From assembly GCF_019740355.2 (NCBI RefSeq), contig NZ_CP091819.1:2976001-3040000 (forward strand): a DNA stretch of 64,000 nt, given 5' to 3'. Shown here one piece after another: positions 36,263 through 45,532 of the stretch. The translations under genes and the position numbers were made by a program. Below the pieces are notes generated by a model. That model saw only the letters and a list, made by a program, of their open reading frames with translations, ran no database searches and had not been told where the DNA came from. Positions within the stretch are counted from its first letter, which is position 1, and each line of letters begins with the position of its first letter. The stretch comes from Paracrocinitomix mangrovi (GTDB lineage Bacteria; Bacteroidota; Bacteroidia; Flavobacteriales_D; Crocinitomicaceae).

Positions 36263-36916
36263 ATGAATAAGCTTTTGTTAACCTTAGCATTGTTTTCTTT
36301 TGTGAACATGCAAACCCTTGCTCAAGAAAAGGAAAAGTCTGAGCTTAAGTATTTGGATAAGGGACAGTTCTCAGTAGGTATGAGAACCACTACCAGTCTT
36401 TTTGGACATGATCAAATTCCGGGATTAGGAGTTGGTGGTCAAATGAGGTGGCAGTTTTTTGATTTTATGAATACTGAGTGGTTCGCAGATTGGATTACCA
36501 TTGATTTAAATGGAGCCGGTACAAGAAACAATGCGCATATTGGATGGTCTGTGATGTTTTATCCAAAGCAGTTTGGATGGTTTACACCTTACGCAGTTGC
36601 AGGACATTGTTTTGATTACGGTAAAGTGACTCCATTGAGCACGCCTTATCAAGATCGCAGTGGAGATGTTGTTTCGCGCTGGAGTTCGGCTATTCAAGCA
36701 GGTTTAGGTTCTCATTTTTTCTTAAATGACAGATTCAATATTTCGCTACAAGCACAGTATATGTTGCATTTGGGTAATCATTTGGATTATGAAATTCACG
36801 AAACAGGTTCAGGATATTATGTTGAAACAGGAGGCGGACACTCAGTTGGTGCTGCATTAGAAGGACATGTTTTGGTGACAGCTAGTTTAAACTATAGAAT
36901 TGCAGACTTATGGTAA
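36263..36916 (+). CDS. Small outer-membrane beta-barrel protein
   Basis: A 217-residue protein with a signal peptide (1-20, ending TLAQ) and amphipathic beta strands rich in aromatic residues (QMRWQFFDFMNTEWFADWI, GWFTPYAVAGHCF). It ends in LNYRIADLW, an aromatic-terminated strand typical of outer-membrane barrels. No specific family is recognised. It overlaps the next gene, also barrel-like, by 7 bp, so the two are translationally coupled and may work as a pair. Confidence 0.7.
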   Translation: MNKLLLTLALFSFVNMQTLAQEKEKSELKYLDKGQFSVGMRTTTSLFGHDQIPGLGVGGQMRWQFFDFMNTEWFADWITIDLNGAGTRNNAHIGWSVMFYPKQFGWFTPYAVAGHCFDYGKVTPLSTPYQDRSGDVVSRWSSAIQAGLGSHFFLNDRFNISLQAQYMLHLGNHLDYEIHETGSGYYVETGGGHSVGAALEGHVLVTASLNYRIADLW

Positions 36917-37464
36917 GATTAAAGGTAATATTGATTGCGGCTGTTATTGGTTTATCTACCAATGCAAATGCACAGGAAAGAGACTGGAAAATTACTTCTG
37001 CACTCTCTTTTGCTCCTGGATTATTGACTGAAAAAACACAAACTATTCAGCTGCACGGGTATTTGGGATTTTTAAAGAATAAAATTCATCTAAGAGGAGA
37101 TGCTTTTTATTTTCTGAATTCATATGGACAAAGGCCGAGATTTGATATGAATCATCAAATTTATGCTGGTGCTTTTTATCATTTTACAGATACACAATTT
37201 CAACCTTACGTAGGATTTCAGCCGGGAATTGCAATAGCAAGATCTTCAGAATATCAAACATTGAATGAAACTACAGGAGAATTGGAAGCAAAAATCGCTA
37301 CTAGCCCTGTGGGATCAGCTGTTGGAGGATTTTCTTATTATGGAGAAAAGCTATTCTTTTTGTTTTTTGAAACAAGATACATTTTTGGTCAGCACAAGTC
37401 CAATACCTACCCGGTTTATCTGGATGAATTGAGATTTTCTTTTGGACTTGGTTTCTTTTTCTGA
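36910..37464 (+). CDS. Small outer-membrane beta-barrel protein, second of pair
   Basis: A 184-residue protein with a signal peptide (1-21, ending NANAQ), strand-like segments (GYLGFLKNKIHLRGDAFYF, AGAFYHFTDTQFQPYVGFQPG) and a FGLGFFF C terminus as expected for a barrel recognised by the BAM machinery. It overlaps the preceding gene by 7 bp. No specific function can be assigned. Confidence 0.68.
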   Translation: MVRLKVILIAAVIGLSTNANAQERDWKITSALSFAPGLLTEKTQTIQLHGYLGFLKNKIHLRGDAFYFLNSYGQRPRFDMNHQIYAGAFYHFTDTQFQPYVGFQPGIAIARSSEYQTLNETTGELEAKIATSPVGSAVGGFSYYGEKLFFLFFETRYIFGQHKSNTYPVYLDELRFSFGLGFFF

Positions 37465-37555
37465 CAACTTTTTAGCAGTTAGGCCCGTTATTTGCTATAC
37501 AATCAATAGATAATACTGTTCATCAGTATTTTACAAATTGATGGCCTGAAATAAT

Positions 37556-37563
37556 TAACTTTG
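37556..37563 (+). promoter_or_regulatory. Candidate -7 promoter element of PKD adhesin gene
   Basis: TAACTTTG matches TAnnTTTG and ends 6 bp before the ATG at 37570, implying a nearly leaderless transcript. A TTG at 37538-37540 is only 15 bp upstream, shorter than usual. Confidence 0.45.
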
Positions 37564-37569
37564 AAGTTG

Positions 37570-39741
37570 ATGCGACAATTGGTACTAACTGTCATTCTAA
37601 GCTGCTTGACACTGAGTGGTTTTGCTTCTCATATTGTGGGAGGTGAAATATTTTATGATCACTTAGGAGGTACTCAATATCAAGTTACGGTCAAGCTTTA
37701 CAGAGATTGTTTATCGGATGGTGCTCAGTTTGATCAAAATTTGCCTATAACTGTTTTTAATGGAAACGGCGCTCAAATTGATCAATTTACAATTCCATTC
37801 CCTGGAAGTACGCAACTGCCGGTGCAGTTTTCAAACCCTTGTGTTACAATACCTACAGATATTTGCGTTGAAGAGGCTGTCTACACTAAAGTGGTGAATT
37901 TACCTGCTTCATCTACTGGTTGGACGTTGAGTTATCAAAGATGCTGTAGAGGTCCAAATGTGACTAATTTGGTTAATCCATCTTCAACAGGTTTAACATT
38001 AACAGTAGATATTCCAGCTCAAAGTACGGTTGCTTCTAATAGCAGTCCAAGGTTTAATAATTTCCCTCCTTTGTTGTTATGTGCCAATGATGCATTGGAA
38101 TTTGATCATGCAGCTACTGATCCTGATGGAGACAGTTTAGCATATAGTTTATGTACACCTTATCATGGAGGTTCAGATTTCGATCCTGCCCCAAATCCTT
38201 CAACGGCCCCTCCTTATACTCCTGTAACATGGGAAGCCGGAATTAGTGCTACAAGTCCTTTTACTGTTGGAAATATTACTCTTGATCCTGTAACGGGATT
38301 CATGATTGCCGCTCCGGGAGCGCCTGGTTTGTATGCCGTTGGTGTTTGTGTTTCAGAGTATAGAAACGGAGTTTTAATCGGAACCAGTACACGAGATTTT
38401 TTATTTAGGGTAATGAACTGTGAAATTGAGTTGGCCGCTAATATGGTGGCGCAAGAAAATTTGGTAACTTTTGAATCTTATTGTCAGGGATTAACGGTTG
38501 ATTTTGAAAACAACAGTTTTGGGGGCACTAATTATCAATGGGATTTTGGCGTAGCAGGAATCACTACTGACGTGAGTACAAGTTTTGAACCTTCGTATAC
38601 TTATCCGGCAGATGGAACTTATACTGTTACATTGATTGTTAACCCGGGCTGGCCTTGTTCAGATACTGCCGTTGGGGATTTTACAGTAAACAATCAAATA
38701 AGTGCGTTTTTTGAACCTCCTGCAACTCAGTGCGTTTTGGATAATAGTTTTGACTTTGCCGGACAGGGAACTTTCCCGGCTGCTGGATCCACATTTAATT
38801 GGAATTTTGGGTCGGATGCAACACCAGGTACATCAACTGATCTGAATCCAACTGATATAGTTTATGCAACACATGGAACCAAGCCTGTTACATTTACCGT
38901 TTATTATGATCAGTGCGAGGCATCTTACACAGATAATGTTTTAGTATCTCAACCGCCACAAATAAATTTATCTATTCCGGATGAATTGAAATGCGTTCCT
39001 TATACTGCTCAATTTACAAACTTATCTACGGCTAGTACAACCATTTATTCTTTGTGGGATTTTGGAGATGGAACTACATCCAACGTTACAAGTCCTTCAC
39101 ATGTTTATGATCAAGTTGGTTTGTATGATGTGTCACTCACCATCTGGACAACAACTGGTTGTATAGATACTTTAAGCATTAACATGCCTAATGCTATTGA
39201 AGTTTTTCCAAGGCCAACTGCGCAGTTTTCAGTTACTCCGTATGAGCAATTAGAATATGACAATGAGTTCTTTTTTACAGATGAATCTGATACTTCAGAA
39301 GTTGTTGAATCTTGGTTTTATTTTGCGGATGGAAATTACACTGATCAGGACAGTGTTTATCATAGTTATTTAGAACCTGGTGTTTATCTGCCATGGCAAA
39401 TTGTTAAAAATGAGTATGGTTGTACAGATAAAGTTTATGGTCAAATTAAGATTATTCCTATTCTGGATGTAATGGTTCCAAATGCATTTACACCGGACGG
39501 GAATTCAATCAATAACATATTTAAACCTGTACTGTTTGATGAAAAGGTTTATGAATTATGGATTTATAATCGTTGGGGAGAGCAAATCCATTATGAAAAA
39601 GGTATTGATGCTAGTTGGGATGGTTCGTACAACGGCACATTGGTTCCAAGCGGAGTTTATATTTGGAAGATGAAATACACTTCATTCAAGTATGAAGATA
39701 TTCCGGTAGAGAAACAAGGACATGTAATACTACTTAGATAA
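37570..39741 (+). CDS. PKD-domain T9SS surface protein
   Basis: A 723-residue protein starting at ATG 37570; an in-frame TTG at 37561 lies in the promoter. It has a signal peptide ending SGFA followed by SHIVGGEIFYD, an N-terminal module widespread in Bacteroidota T9SS proteins (about 20-280; YQRCCRGP, AATDPDGDSLAYSLC), three to four PKD domains (YQWDFG, FNWNFG, LWDFGDGTTS) and a type B sorting domain (VPNAFTPDGNSINNIFKP, YNRWGEQIHYE, ASWDGSYNG). It is probably a secreted or surface-attached adhesin. Cys pairs in the N-terminal module suggest disulphides. Confidence 0.9.
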   Translation: MRQLVLTVILSCLTLSGFASHIVGGEIFYDHLGGTQYQVTVKLYRDCLSDGAQFDQNLPITVFNGNGAQIDQFTIPFPGSTQLPVQFSNPCVTIPTDICVEEAVYTKVVNLPASSTGWTLSYQRCCRGPNVTNLVNPSSTGLTLTVDIPAQSTVASNSSPRFNNFPPLLLCANDALEFDHAATDPDGDSLAYSLCTPYHGGSDFDPAPNPSTAPPYTPVTWEAGISATSPFTVGNITLDPVTGFMIAAPGAPGLYAVGVCVSEYRNGVLIGTSTRDFLFRVMNCEIELAANMVAQENLVTFESYCQGLTVDFENNSFGGTNYQWDFGVAGITTDVSTSFEPSYTYPADGTYTVTLIVNPGWPCSDTAVGDFTVNNQISAFFEPPATQCVLDNSFDFAGQGTFPAAGSTFNWNFGSDATPGTSTDLNPTDIVYATHGTKPVTFTVYYDQCEASYTDNVLVSQPPQINLSIPDELKCVPYTAQFTNLSTASTTIYSLWDFGDGTTSNVTSPSHVYDQVGLYDVSLTIWTTTGCIDTLSINMPNAIEVFPRPTAQFSVTPYEQLEYDNEFFFTDESDTSEVVESWFYFADGNYTDQDSVYHSYLEPGVYLPWQIVKNEYGCTDKVYGQIKIIPILDVMVPNAFTPDGNSINNIFKPVLFDEKVYELWIYNRWGEQIHYEKGIDASWDGSYNGTLVPSGVYIWKMKYTSFKYEDIPVEKQGHVILLR

Positions 39742-39746
39742 TTCCA

Positions 39747-41285
39747 CTAAGCTGCGTTTAGTTCTTCTTGTTTCAATTCTAAATACGACTTCTTTTTAAG
39801 TTTACTTTTCACCCAGGTGTGGAAATCAAAATACTCAAATACAATTTGTTCTTTTGGATCTTTTTTCAATTGAGCCAATTCACCTTCAATTTCAGCCAGT
39901 TTTTCTTGTAGATCAAAATAGTTGGTTGCTTTGGTAATCTGACTGATAAGTTTAAGGAACAACTCTTCGAATTTATAAATGCGATTTCTGTTTTTTAGAT
40001 AACGCTTAGTTGAATTTAAAGCGTAAGGTAAAAAACGTGTATTGTTAAGTTCAAAATGAACAATCAAGTTAATCAGTTGAGCGAAACAATAAATATCTTG
40101 CTTCTGGTCAATTTTGCCTTCATTTAAGATGTCATTCAACCATTTTAAGGCATTAGAATGATCTCCTATTGCAAGATAAACTACGGCTATTTGAAAATCG
40201 ATATAGGCTTTTCTTAAACTATTGATATGATCCCCGTATAATCTATATCCTTCTTCAATTTGCGGAATGAGTTGAATGGCTGTTTTAAAATCACCTTTTT
40301 CTCGTAAAAGGGAAAGTTCTAAACTGAAAGTGCTCGAAAAATATTTGATGTCCAAATCAATAGATTTTCCTGGATTATCCAATTTTTTAAGCTTTTCTAA
40401 GTTTAATTGAGCTATTTCATATTTTTTTAATCTTGTTGAGATATAAATAAAATTGGTCAGGGCAGAGAAATAAATATTTGGTTGTGATTGTAATAAAACT
40501 CCGTCTTTCTCTAATAGGTCAATAATTGCCTGAAGATGATAATGAGATAAACTCAAATCATTTACTGTGAAATAGTAAGCAGATTGTATATGGTGAAAAA
40601 GATATTTGCTCTTGGTAGCTGCTTTTGAAACATCAATACGCTCAATTTGATTGACCAGGTCTTTAAGTTTTAACGTTTCTTTTTCATCCCTAACTTTTCC
40701 ATTTCTGTTAATCTCTTGAAAAAGCAAGCTTTTTACGTTCCAGAGCTTATTATAAATGTCCACTTCAGATACAATTTTGTCTTCCTCTTTGAACATCTTT
40801 GAAATCTCCTTTGCATTGACATCTGTGTAAAGCTCATTTTCTATCAATTTCTTCTGTTTTTGCTTTATTTCGAGCAATAAATTCAAATTTTCGTACTTTT
40901 TTGCTTGTTTTTCAGCAGAAATGAGAATTTTCTCAGCTTGCTTATAAAGTCCTTTATTATATAATATTTCAGCACTGTGAATTGATCTGAAAATTTGAGC
41001 ATCAACAGAGGCTGATGAATGAAAAGTATCCAAACTTTTTAGAATGTTATTGTAAAGCCTGGCCTTGGTGATTGAGAATTTGTTCAATAAAGCTTTTCCC
41101 TTAAAGTGTTTAAAGATGATGTCTTCATCATACTCTTCCATCTTGTCAATGAAATCAAATAATTTGATGTAGCCATTTTCCTCACCAATTGTGTGTCTAC
41201 TGGAAAATACTTTGAAATATCTTTTTTCACTTTTATTCAAATTATGAATGAGGTCAAAAAGGTGTGATGAAGCTTTATTAGACAT
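39747..41285 (-). CDS. Helical TPR-like protein of unknown function
   Basis: A 512-residue cytoplasmic protein, starting at ATG 41285 rather than a start 13 codons upstream. It is almost wholly alpha-helical with several degenerate TPR-like hairpins (YNKGLYKQAEKILISAEKQAKKY, AVVYLAIGDHSNALKWLNDIL) and coiled-coil-prone, Lys/Glu-rich stretches. It has no signal peptide or catalytic motif. Similar proteins are common in Bacteroidota with no assigned role. It is divergent from hemA across a 253-bp region and convergent with the PKD adhesin (5-bp gap). Confidence 0.65.
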   Translation of the reverse strand: MSNKASSHLFDLIHNLNKSEKRYFKVFSSRHTIGEENGYIKLFDFIDKMEEYDEDIIFKHFKGKALLNKFSITKARLYNNILKSLDTFHSSASVDAQIFRSIHSAEILYNKGLYKQAEKILISAEKQAKKYENLNLLLEIKQKQKKLIENELYTDVNAKEISKMFKEEDKIVSEVDIYNKLWNVKSLLFQEINRNGKVRDEKETLKLKDLVNQIERIDVSKAATKSKYLFHHIQSAYYFTVNDLSLSHYHLQAIIDLLEKDGVLLQSQPNIYFSALTNFIYISTRLKKYEIAQLNLEKLKKLDNPGKSIDLDIKYFSSTFSLELSLLREKGDFKTAIQLIPQIEEGYRLYGDHINSLRKAYIDFQIAVVYLAIGDHSNALKWLNDILNEGKIDQKQDIYCFAQLINLIVHFELNNTRFLPYALNSTKRYLKNRNRIYKFEELFLKLISQITKATNYFDLQEKLAEIEGELAQLKKDPKEQIVFEYFDFHTWVKSKLKKKSYLELKQEELNAA

Positions 41286-41538
41286 ATATAAAATTTGGGT
41301 TCTACTTTTCTTTATCCCTATCAAGATAGTGTTGCTAAACCAATATTTTGGTTAGAAATGATATTAATGGGGTTATTGTCGATTAAATAGACCTGTTTAT
41401 TTATTTAAGTGCTAAAGTGAAAAATGACTTTAATCACTTTACCGGATTTGTGACATTTCCATGACAAAAGCCGAAATTAGAATCGTGAATTTTGCTCTAG
41501 TTAAAGAATACAGTACCGTTTAAGGATATTTCAAAGAG

Positions 41539-42771
41539 GTGTTAAAGTTTAATATAATAGCATTTACGCATCATAATATTGGTGTTGAGGAGATTGGGAA
41601 ATTTCATATTGAAGGTGAACAGATAATTGATATCATGAACCACCTTAAATCACAAATGAATATAGAGGAGATGATGTATGTTTCAACTTGTAACAGGGTT
41701 GAATTTGTTTTTGTGACTCAGCAAGACGTAGATGCTTCCTTTATCACACATTTCTTAAATGAATTCAATGAAGATTGGGATCAAAATCATATCTCAAAAC
41801 TTTTGGAAGCCCATAAACACTGGAATGGTATTAATGCAGTGAATCATTTGATAGAAGTAGCTTGTTCACTTGATTCAATGGTAATTGGTGAAAGAGAAAT
41901 CATCACGCAATTAAAGGATTCATTTGAGTTTGCCAGAAAAAGTGATATATCTGGAGATACTATTAGACTTGTCATGAAACAAGTTATTGAAACTGCAAAA
42001 AGGGTATATACCCAAACAGATATTGCTACTAAGCCGGTATCCGTAGTATCATTGGCCTATCAACAATTATTACAAAAAGGCTTAGATATTAATACAAGGG
42101 TACTGATTGTAGGAGCTGGTGTAACAAATACCAATATGGGTCGGTTTTTAATTGATCATGGCTATGCTAATTTTACAGTATTCAATAGATCTTTGGGTAA
42201 TGCAAAGCTATTGGCAGAAATGTTGAAAGGTGAGGCTAAAACGCTTGAAGATCTTCATAACTATAGTGAAGGGTTTGATTTGTTAGTGACTTGCACAGCA
42301 TCTACTGAGCCTGTTATTACAACTGAACTATATTCTAAATTATTAGCAGGAGATAAAAGCAAGAAAATTGTAATTGACCTGGCTGTTCCGGCTGATATTG
42401 ATTCAGATGTTATTGAGCAAAACGACGTAGACTATATATCAATAGAGTTTTTAAAATCTATTTCAGATAGTAACTTGGCTTTGAGAAAACGTGAATTGAT
42501 CAAGGTTAGACAAATTATATATGAAGCGGTAGAAGAGTTCAAAGAGCTTTTTAAATTACGTCAAATTGAAATCAAAATGAGATCAATTCCTGAACGTGTT
42601 AAAGAGATTAGATCTACTGCAATGAATGAAGTTTTTAGTAAGGATTTAGAACAATTGGATGAACATTCAAGAGAGGTATTAGAAAAGATTCTGAATTACA
42701 TGGAAAAGAAATATGTATCAGTTCCTATGATTGCCGCAAAAGAAATGTTTTCAGAAAAAAATACTGCATGA
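41539..42771 (+). CDS. hemA: Glutamyl-tRNA reductase
   Basis: A 410-residue enzyme that reduces glutamyl-tRNA to glutamate-1-semialdehyde, the first committed step of C5 heme synthesis. Visible features are YVSTCNRVEF with nucleophile Cys51, SLDSMVIGEREIITQLKDSF, the NADPH-binding VLIVGAGVTNTNMGRFL and a C-terminal helical dimerisation domain. GTG at 41539 is used as start, preceded by AAAGAG; no ATG is near. It overlaps hemC by 4 bp (ATGA), forming the operon hemA-hemC-hemD. Confidence 0.95.
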   Translation: MLKFNIIAFTHHNIGVEEIGKFHIEGEQIIDIMNHLKSQMNIEEMMYVSTCNRVEFVFVTQQDVDASFITHFLNEFNEDWDQNHISKLLEAHKHWNGINAVNHLIEVACSLDSMVIGEREIITQLKDSFEFARKSDISGDTIRLVMKQVIETAKRVYTQTDIATKPVSVVSLAYQQLLQKGLDINTRVLIVGAGVTNTNMGRFLIDHGYANFTVFNRSLGNAKLLAEMLKGEAKTLEDLHNYSEGFDLLVTCTASTEPVITTELYSKLLAGDKSKKIVIDLAVPADIDSDVIEQNDVDYISIEFLKSISDSNLALRKRELIKVRQIIYEAVEEFKELFKLRQIEIKMRSIPERVKEIRSTAMNEVFSKDLEQLDEHSREVLEKILNYMEKKYVSVPMIAAKEMFSEKNTA

Positions 42772-43664
42772 ATATCAGAATCGGATCAAGGGGAAGCGAT
42801 TTAGCCTTGTGGCAAGCAAACTTTGTAAAAGATGAATTAACTGCTTTAGGGCATGAGGTTGAAATTATCATCATTGAAACCAAAGGAGATAAAATTCAAG
42901 ATTTGAGTTTTGACAAAATTGAAGGAAAGGGTTTTTTCACTAAAGAAATTGAGGCAGCTTTAATTGATAATGAAATTGATTTAGCAGTGCATTCTCATAA
43001 AGATTTAGAAACTACTCCTCCTGAAGGTTTGGTGATAGCAGCTGTGTCTGCAAGAGCAAATCCGGTGGATGTCTTATTGGTAAGAAAAGAGGCTGTAGAT
43101 GAAATTAAAACCCTTGATCTAAAAGATGATCCAATTGTTGGAACTTCATCTGCGCGAAGACAAACTCAATTAAGAAGATTGAGATCTGATGTACAGCTAA
43201 AAGATTTGAGAGGTAATGTGCCAACTCGCATTAATAAACTGAGAAATGGAGATTATGATGCTATTGTTTTGGCAGCTGCTGGTGTACAAAGACTTGAATT
43301 AGATTTGAGTGACTTGCATGTAATTGAAATGGATCCTACACTTTTTATTCCTGCTCCTGCACAAGGAGTGCTTGGACTTCAGGTGAGAGATACTGATTCA
43401 GCTGTAAAAGAAGCAGTTGCAGCATTAAATAATGTGGAAGTTGGAGCTGTTATTAATATAGAAAGAGGTATATTGAGAGGAATGGAAGGTGGTTGTCAAT
43501 TACCATTGGGTGTTCATTGTTATAAAGAACATGGTGATTGGGTAGTTTATACAGCCTATTGTAAAGATAAAAATGGAGTTGCGGAAGTCAATTCGTATCA
43601 ATCTGAAGAAATTGAAGGATTGGTTGAATTGATAGTTGATGATTTAAAAGATGGGATTTCCTAA
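42768..43664 (+). CDS. hemC: Hydroxymethylbilane synthase (porphobilinogen deaminase)
   Basis: A 298-residue enzyme joining four porphobilinogens into hydroxymethylbilane. The N terminus IRIGSRGSDLALWQA, the active-site segment AVHSHKDLET, the Arg cluster SSARRQTQLRRLR, LRGNVPTRINKL and the cofactor-attachment Cys243 in MEGGCQLPLG are all intact. It overlaps hemA by 4 bp and hemD by 14 bp. Confidence 0.96.
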   Translation: MNIRIGSRGSDLALWQANFVKDELTALGHEVEIIIIETKGDKIQDLSFDKIEGKGFFTKEIEAALIDNEIDLAVHSHKDLETTPPEGLVIAAVSARANPVDVLLVRKEAVDEIKTLDLKDDPIVGTSSARRQTQLRRLRSDVQLKDLRGNVPTRINKLRNGDYDAIVLAAAGVQRLELDLSDLHVIEMDPTLFIPAPAQGVLGLQVRDTDSAVKEAVAALNNVEVGAVINIERGILRGMEGGCQLPLGVHCYKEHGDWVVYTAYCKDKNGVAEVNSYQSEEIEGLVELIVDDLKDGIS

Positions 43665-44328
43665 AAAAATACTGGTATCTAGAAACTTAAGTACTGATTC
43701 TGTTTTAAGAGAATGGGCTACGGAACATAACCATGCTTTAATTGAAGCGCCCTTTATCAGGATTGATGCCGTTACCAATATTGACATTCCACAATCTGAC
43801 TGGATTTTCTTTTCATCACCAAATGGTGTGGATATTTACTTTGATCATCATCCAATTTTAGCCAAAAAAATTGCTGCTTATGGTGGTGGTACAATGAACC
43901 GATTAACATCAAGGGGAATTGAAGCTGATTTTGTTGGAGACAATAGAAAAACACCTGAAAAAATAGGAGAAGACTTCTTCAATTTTATTGACCCCAATGA
44001 AGTTGTGTTGTTTCCGGTAAGTCAACTTTCTAGAAAAAGTATAATTCAGGTCAATCAAAAAAATAAGTGTATTGAATTGGTGATTTACAACACAAGTACA
44101 GAAGCTACTGAGATGCCTAAAGTGGATTACGCCATTTTAACTTCTCCTTCTAATATAGATGGATATATTAAAGCCAATCCGATTGAAAATGTGAGGTTTA
44201 TTGTTTTAGGAACAACGTCTAAAAACCACTTTGATAATCTGAATTTAGGCGCCGAAGTTTATATGCCAAAATCTTCTACTGAAGAGGCAGTTATTGAGCT
44301 ACTTGAGGATCTGATGCGTCAGGCGTAG
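43651..44328 (+). CDS. hemD: Uroporphyrinogen-III synthase
   Basis: A 225-residue protein of the poorly conserved HemD family, recognised by KILVSRNL at the N terminus, DWIFFSSPNGVDIYFDH, VVLFPVSQLSRKS, AILTSPSNIDGYI and its place after hemC. It closes the linear tetrapyrrole to uroporphyrinogen III. The last 38 bp overlap the 3' end of lspA on the opposite strand. Confidence 0.85.
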   Translation: MGFPKKILVSRNLSTDSVLREWATEHNHALIEAPFIRIDAVTNIDIPQSDWIFFSSPNGVDIYFDHHPILAKKIAAYGGGTMNRLTSRGIEADFVGDNRKTPEKIGEDFFNFIDPNEVVLFPVSQLSRKSIIQVNQKNKCIELVIYNTSTEATEMPKVDYAILTSPSNIDGYIKANPIENVRFIVLGTTSKNHFDNLNLGAEVYMPKSSTEEAVIELLEDLMRQA

Positions 44329-45031
44329 TAGTTTCTTCTTCAGATTTATTTTCATCTTCCTCTTCTGATTCTGGTCGTCTGAAAAATCTTCTGTAATTGA
44401 TAATAATCAGAATTACACCTATTGAAATGGCTGCATCTGCAATGTTCCAAATGGCGCCAAATATTTCTTTTCCCCCTAAACCAAACGGCATTGCTTCAGG
44501 CCATTTAAGGGTAAATTGAAACATGTCAACTACACTACCTTGTAAAAATCCGGTTGGTCTGCATACAAATCCGTTTTGATCAAATAAGGGCTCTCCATTA
44601 GTGTCTTTTGCTTGATTCCAGTAGATGTTGCAATCTACATCCCAAATGTAGTCATACAACATACCGTCTATTAAATTTCCCGTTGCTCCAGCGAATATGA
44701 GTCCTACAGAAAGAATTAAACCTGTATGTGTATTTTTTTCTTTTATTAATTTGATGATGTAATAAGCAATACCAATGATCGCAATCATCCTGAAAATGGA
44801 AAGGGCATATTTTGGCAATGCGCCGGAACCAAAAGTTGTTCCAAATGCCATCCCTCTATTTTCTATAAAATGAAGTTGGAAAAATCCGTCAACTATTGTA
44901 CTTGTTTCGTATGGTTCAAATGAAGTTTTAATCCATACTTTCACAATCTGATCTATAATTAAGATCAGTCCAATCAAAATAACAACTTTCCAGCCTATGG
45001 ATATTTTACCCTTGCGCATTTTTAGCTTCAA
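44291..45031 (-). CDS. lspA: Lipoprotein signal peptidase
   Basis: A 246-residue membrane aspartyl protease with four transmembrane segments, cutting signal peptides of prolipoproteins. IDQIVKVWI, ENRGMAFG, GNLIDGM and the catalytic Asp residues in SVVDMFQF (Asp169) and WNIADAAISIG (Asp199) are present. An insert of about 40 residues (123-165, with two Cys) and an acidic tail (EEEDENKSEEE) make it longer than E. coli LspA (164). Its start overlaps dksA by 26 bp, or 14 bp if the internal ATG at 45019 is used, and its end overlaps hemD. Confidence 0.94.
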   Translation of the reverse strand: MKLKMRKGKISIGWKVVILIGLILIIDQIVKVWIKTSFEPYETSTIVDGFFQLHFIENRGMAFGTTFGSGALPKYALSIFRMIAIIGIAYYIIKLIKEKNTHTGLILSVGLIFAGATGNLIDGMLYDYIWDVDCNIYWNQAKDTNGEPLFDQNGFVCRPTGFLQGSVVDMFQFTLKWPEAMPFGLGGKEIFGAIWNIADAAISIGVILIIINYRRFFRRPESEEEDENKSEEETTTPDASDPQVAQ

Positions 45032-45383
45032 TGCTCAATGTAGCGTGAGGCACTAGCTTTAAGCGCTCTTTTTTGATCAATTTTCCAGTAACTCTACAAA
45101 TCCCGTAGGTTTTATTCTCAATTCTGATCAAAGCGTTTTGTAAATTCTGAATGAACTTTTCCTGGCGAGCTGCCAATTGAGCCATCTCTTCTCTAGACAT
45201 TGTCTCAGAACCATCTTCCATCATGTTGAATGATCTACCTGTATCATCAGTTCCATGATCGTCACTGTGATCTAATTGACCTTTTAACAATCTCAGATCT
45301 TCTTTGGCCTCTTGTAATTTGGCTTCAATAATTTCTCTGAACTCTGCAAGATCTTTATCTGAATATCTTACTAAATCTGCCAT
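45006..45383 (-). CDS. dksA: TraR/DksA family regulator with degenerate zinc finger
   Basis: A 125-residue protein with an N-terminal coiled coil (about 10-85; RYSDKDLAEFREIIEAKL) and the DksA C-terminal region YGICRVTGKLIKKERLKLVPHATLSIEA. The four zinc-binding Cys of classical DksA are reduced to one Cys, with Thr, His and Ser at the other positions, as seen in the Bacteroidota form. It probably binds RNA polymerase in the secondary channel during stringent control. It is the first gene of the dksA-lspA pair. Confidence 0.88.
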   Translation of the reverse strand: MADLVRYSDKDLAEFREIIEAKLQEAKEDLRLLKGQLDHSDDHGTDDTGRSFNMMEDGSETMSREEMAQLAARQEKFIQNLQNALIRIENKTYGICRVTGKLIKKERLKLVPHATLSIEAKNAQG

Positions 45384-45508
45384 ATGTTCACATTTTTAAA
45401 GGAGAACAAATATAGCCGAATAAATTATAGTAGCGACATAAACTTTACTTTTTGCTAAATTCTTGTCAGATTATTGATTTTAGTAAGGTTTTGACGCTTA
45501 TTCCGTTC

Positions 45509-45516
45509 TATATTTG
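45509..45516 (+). promoter_or_regulatory. Candidate -7 promoter element of nitroreductase gene
   Basis: TATATTTG matches TAnnTTTG, 16 bp before the ATG at 45533. A TTTTG at 45489-45493 lies 15 bp upstream as a possible -33 element. Confidence 0.45.
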
Positions 45517-45532
45517 TATAAAATTTGACAAA

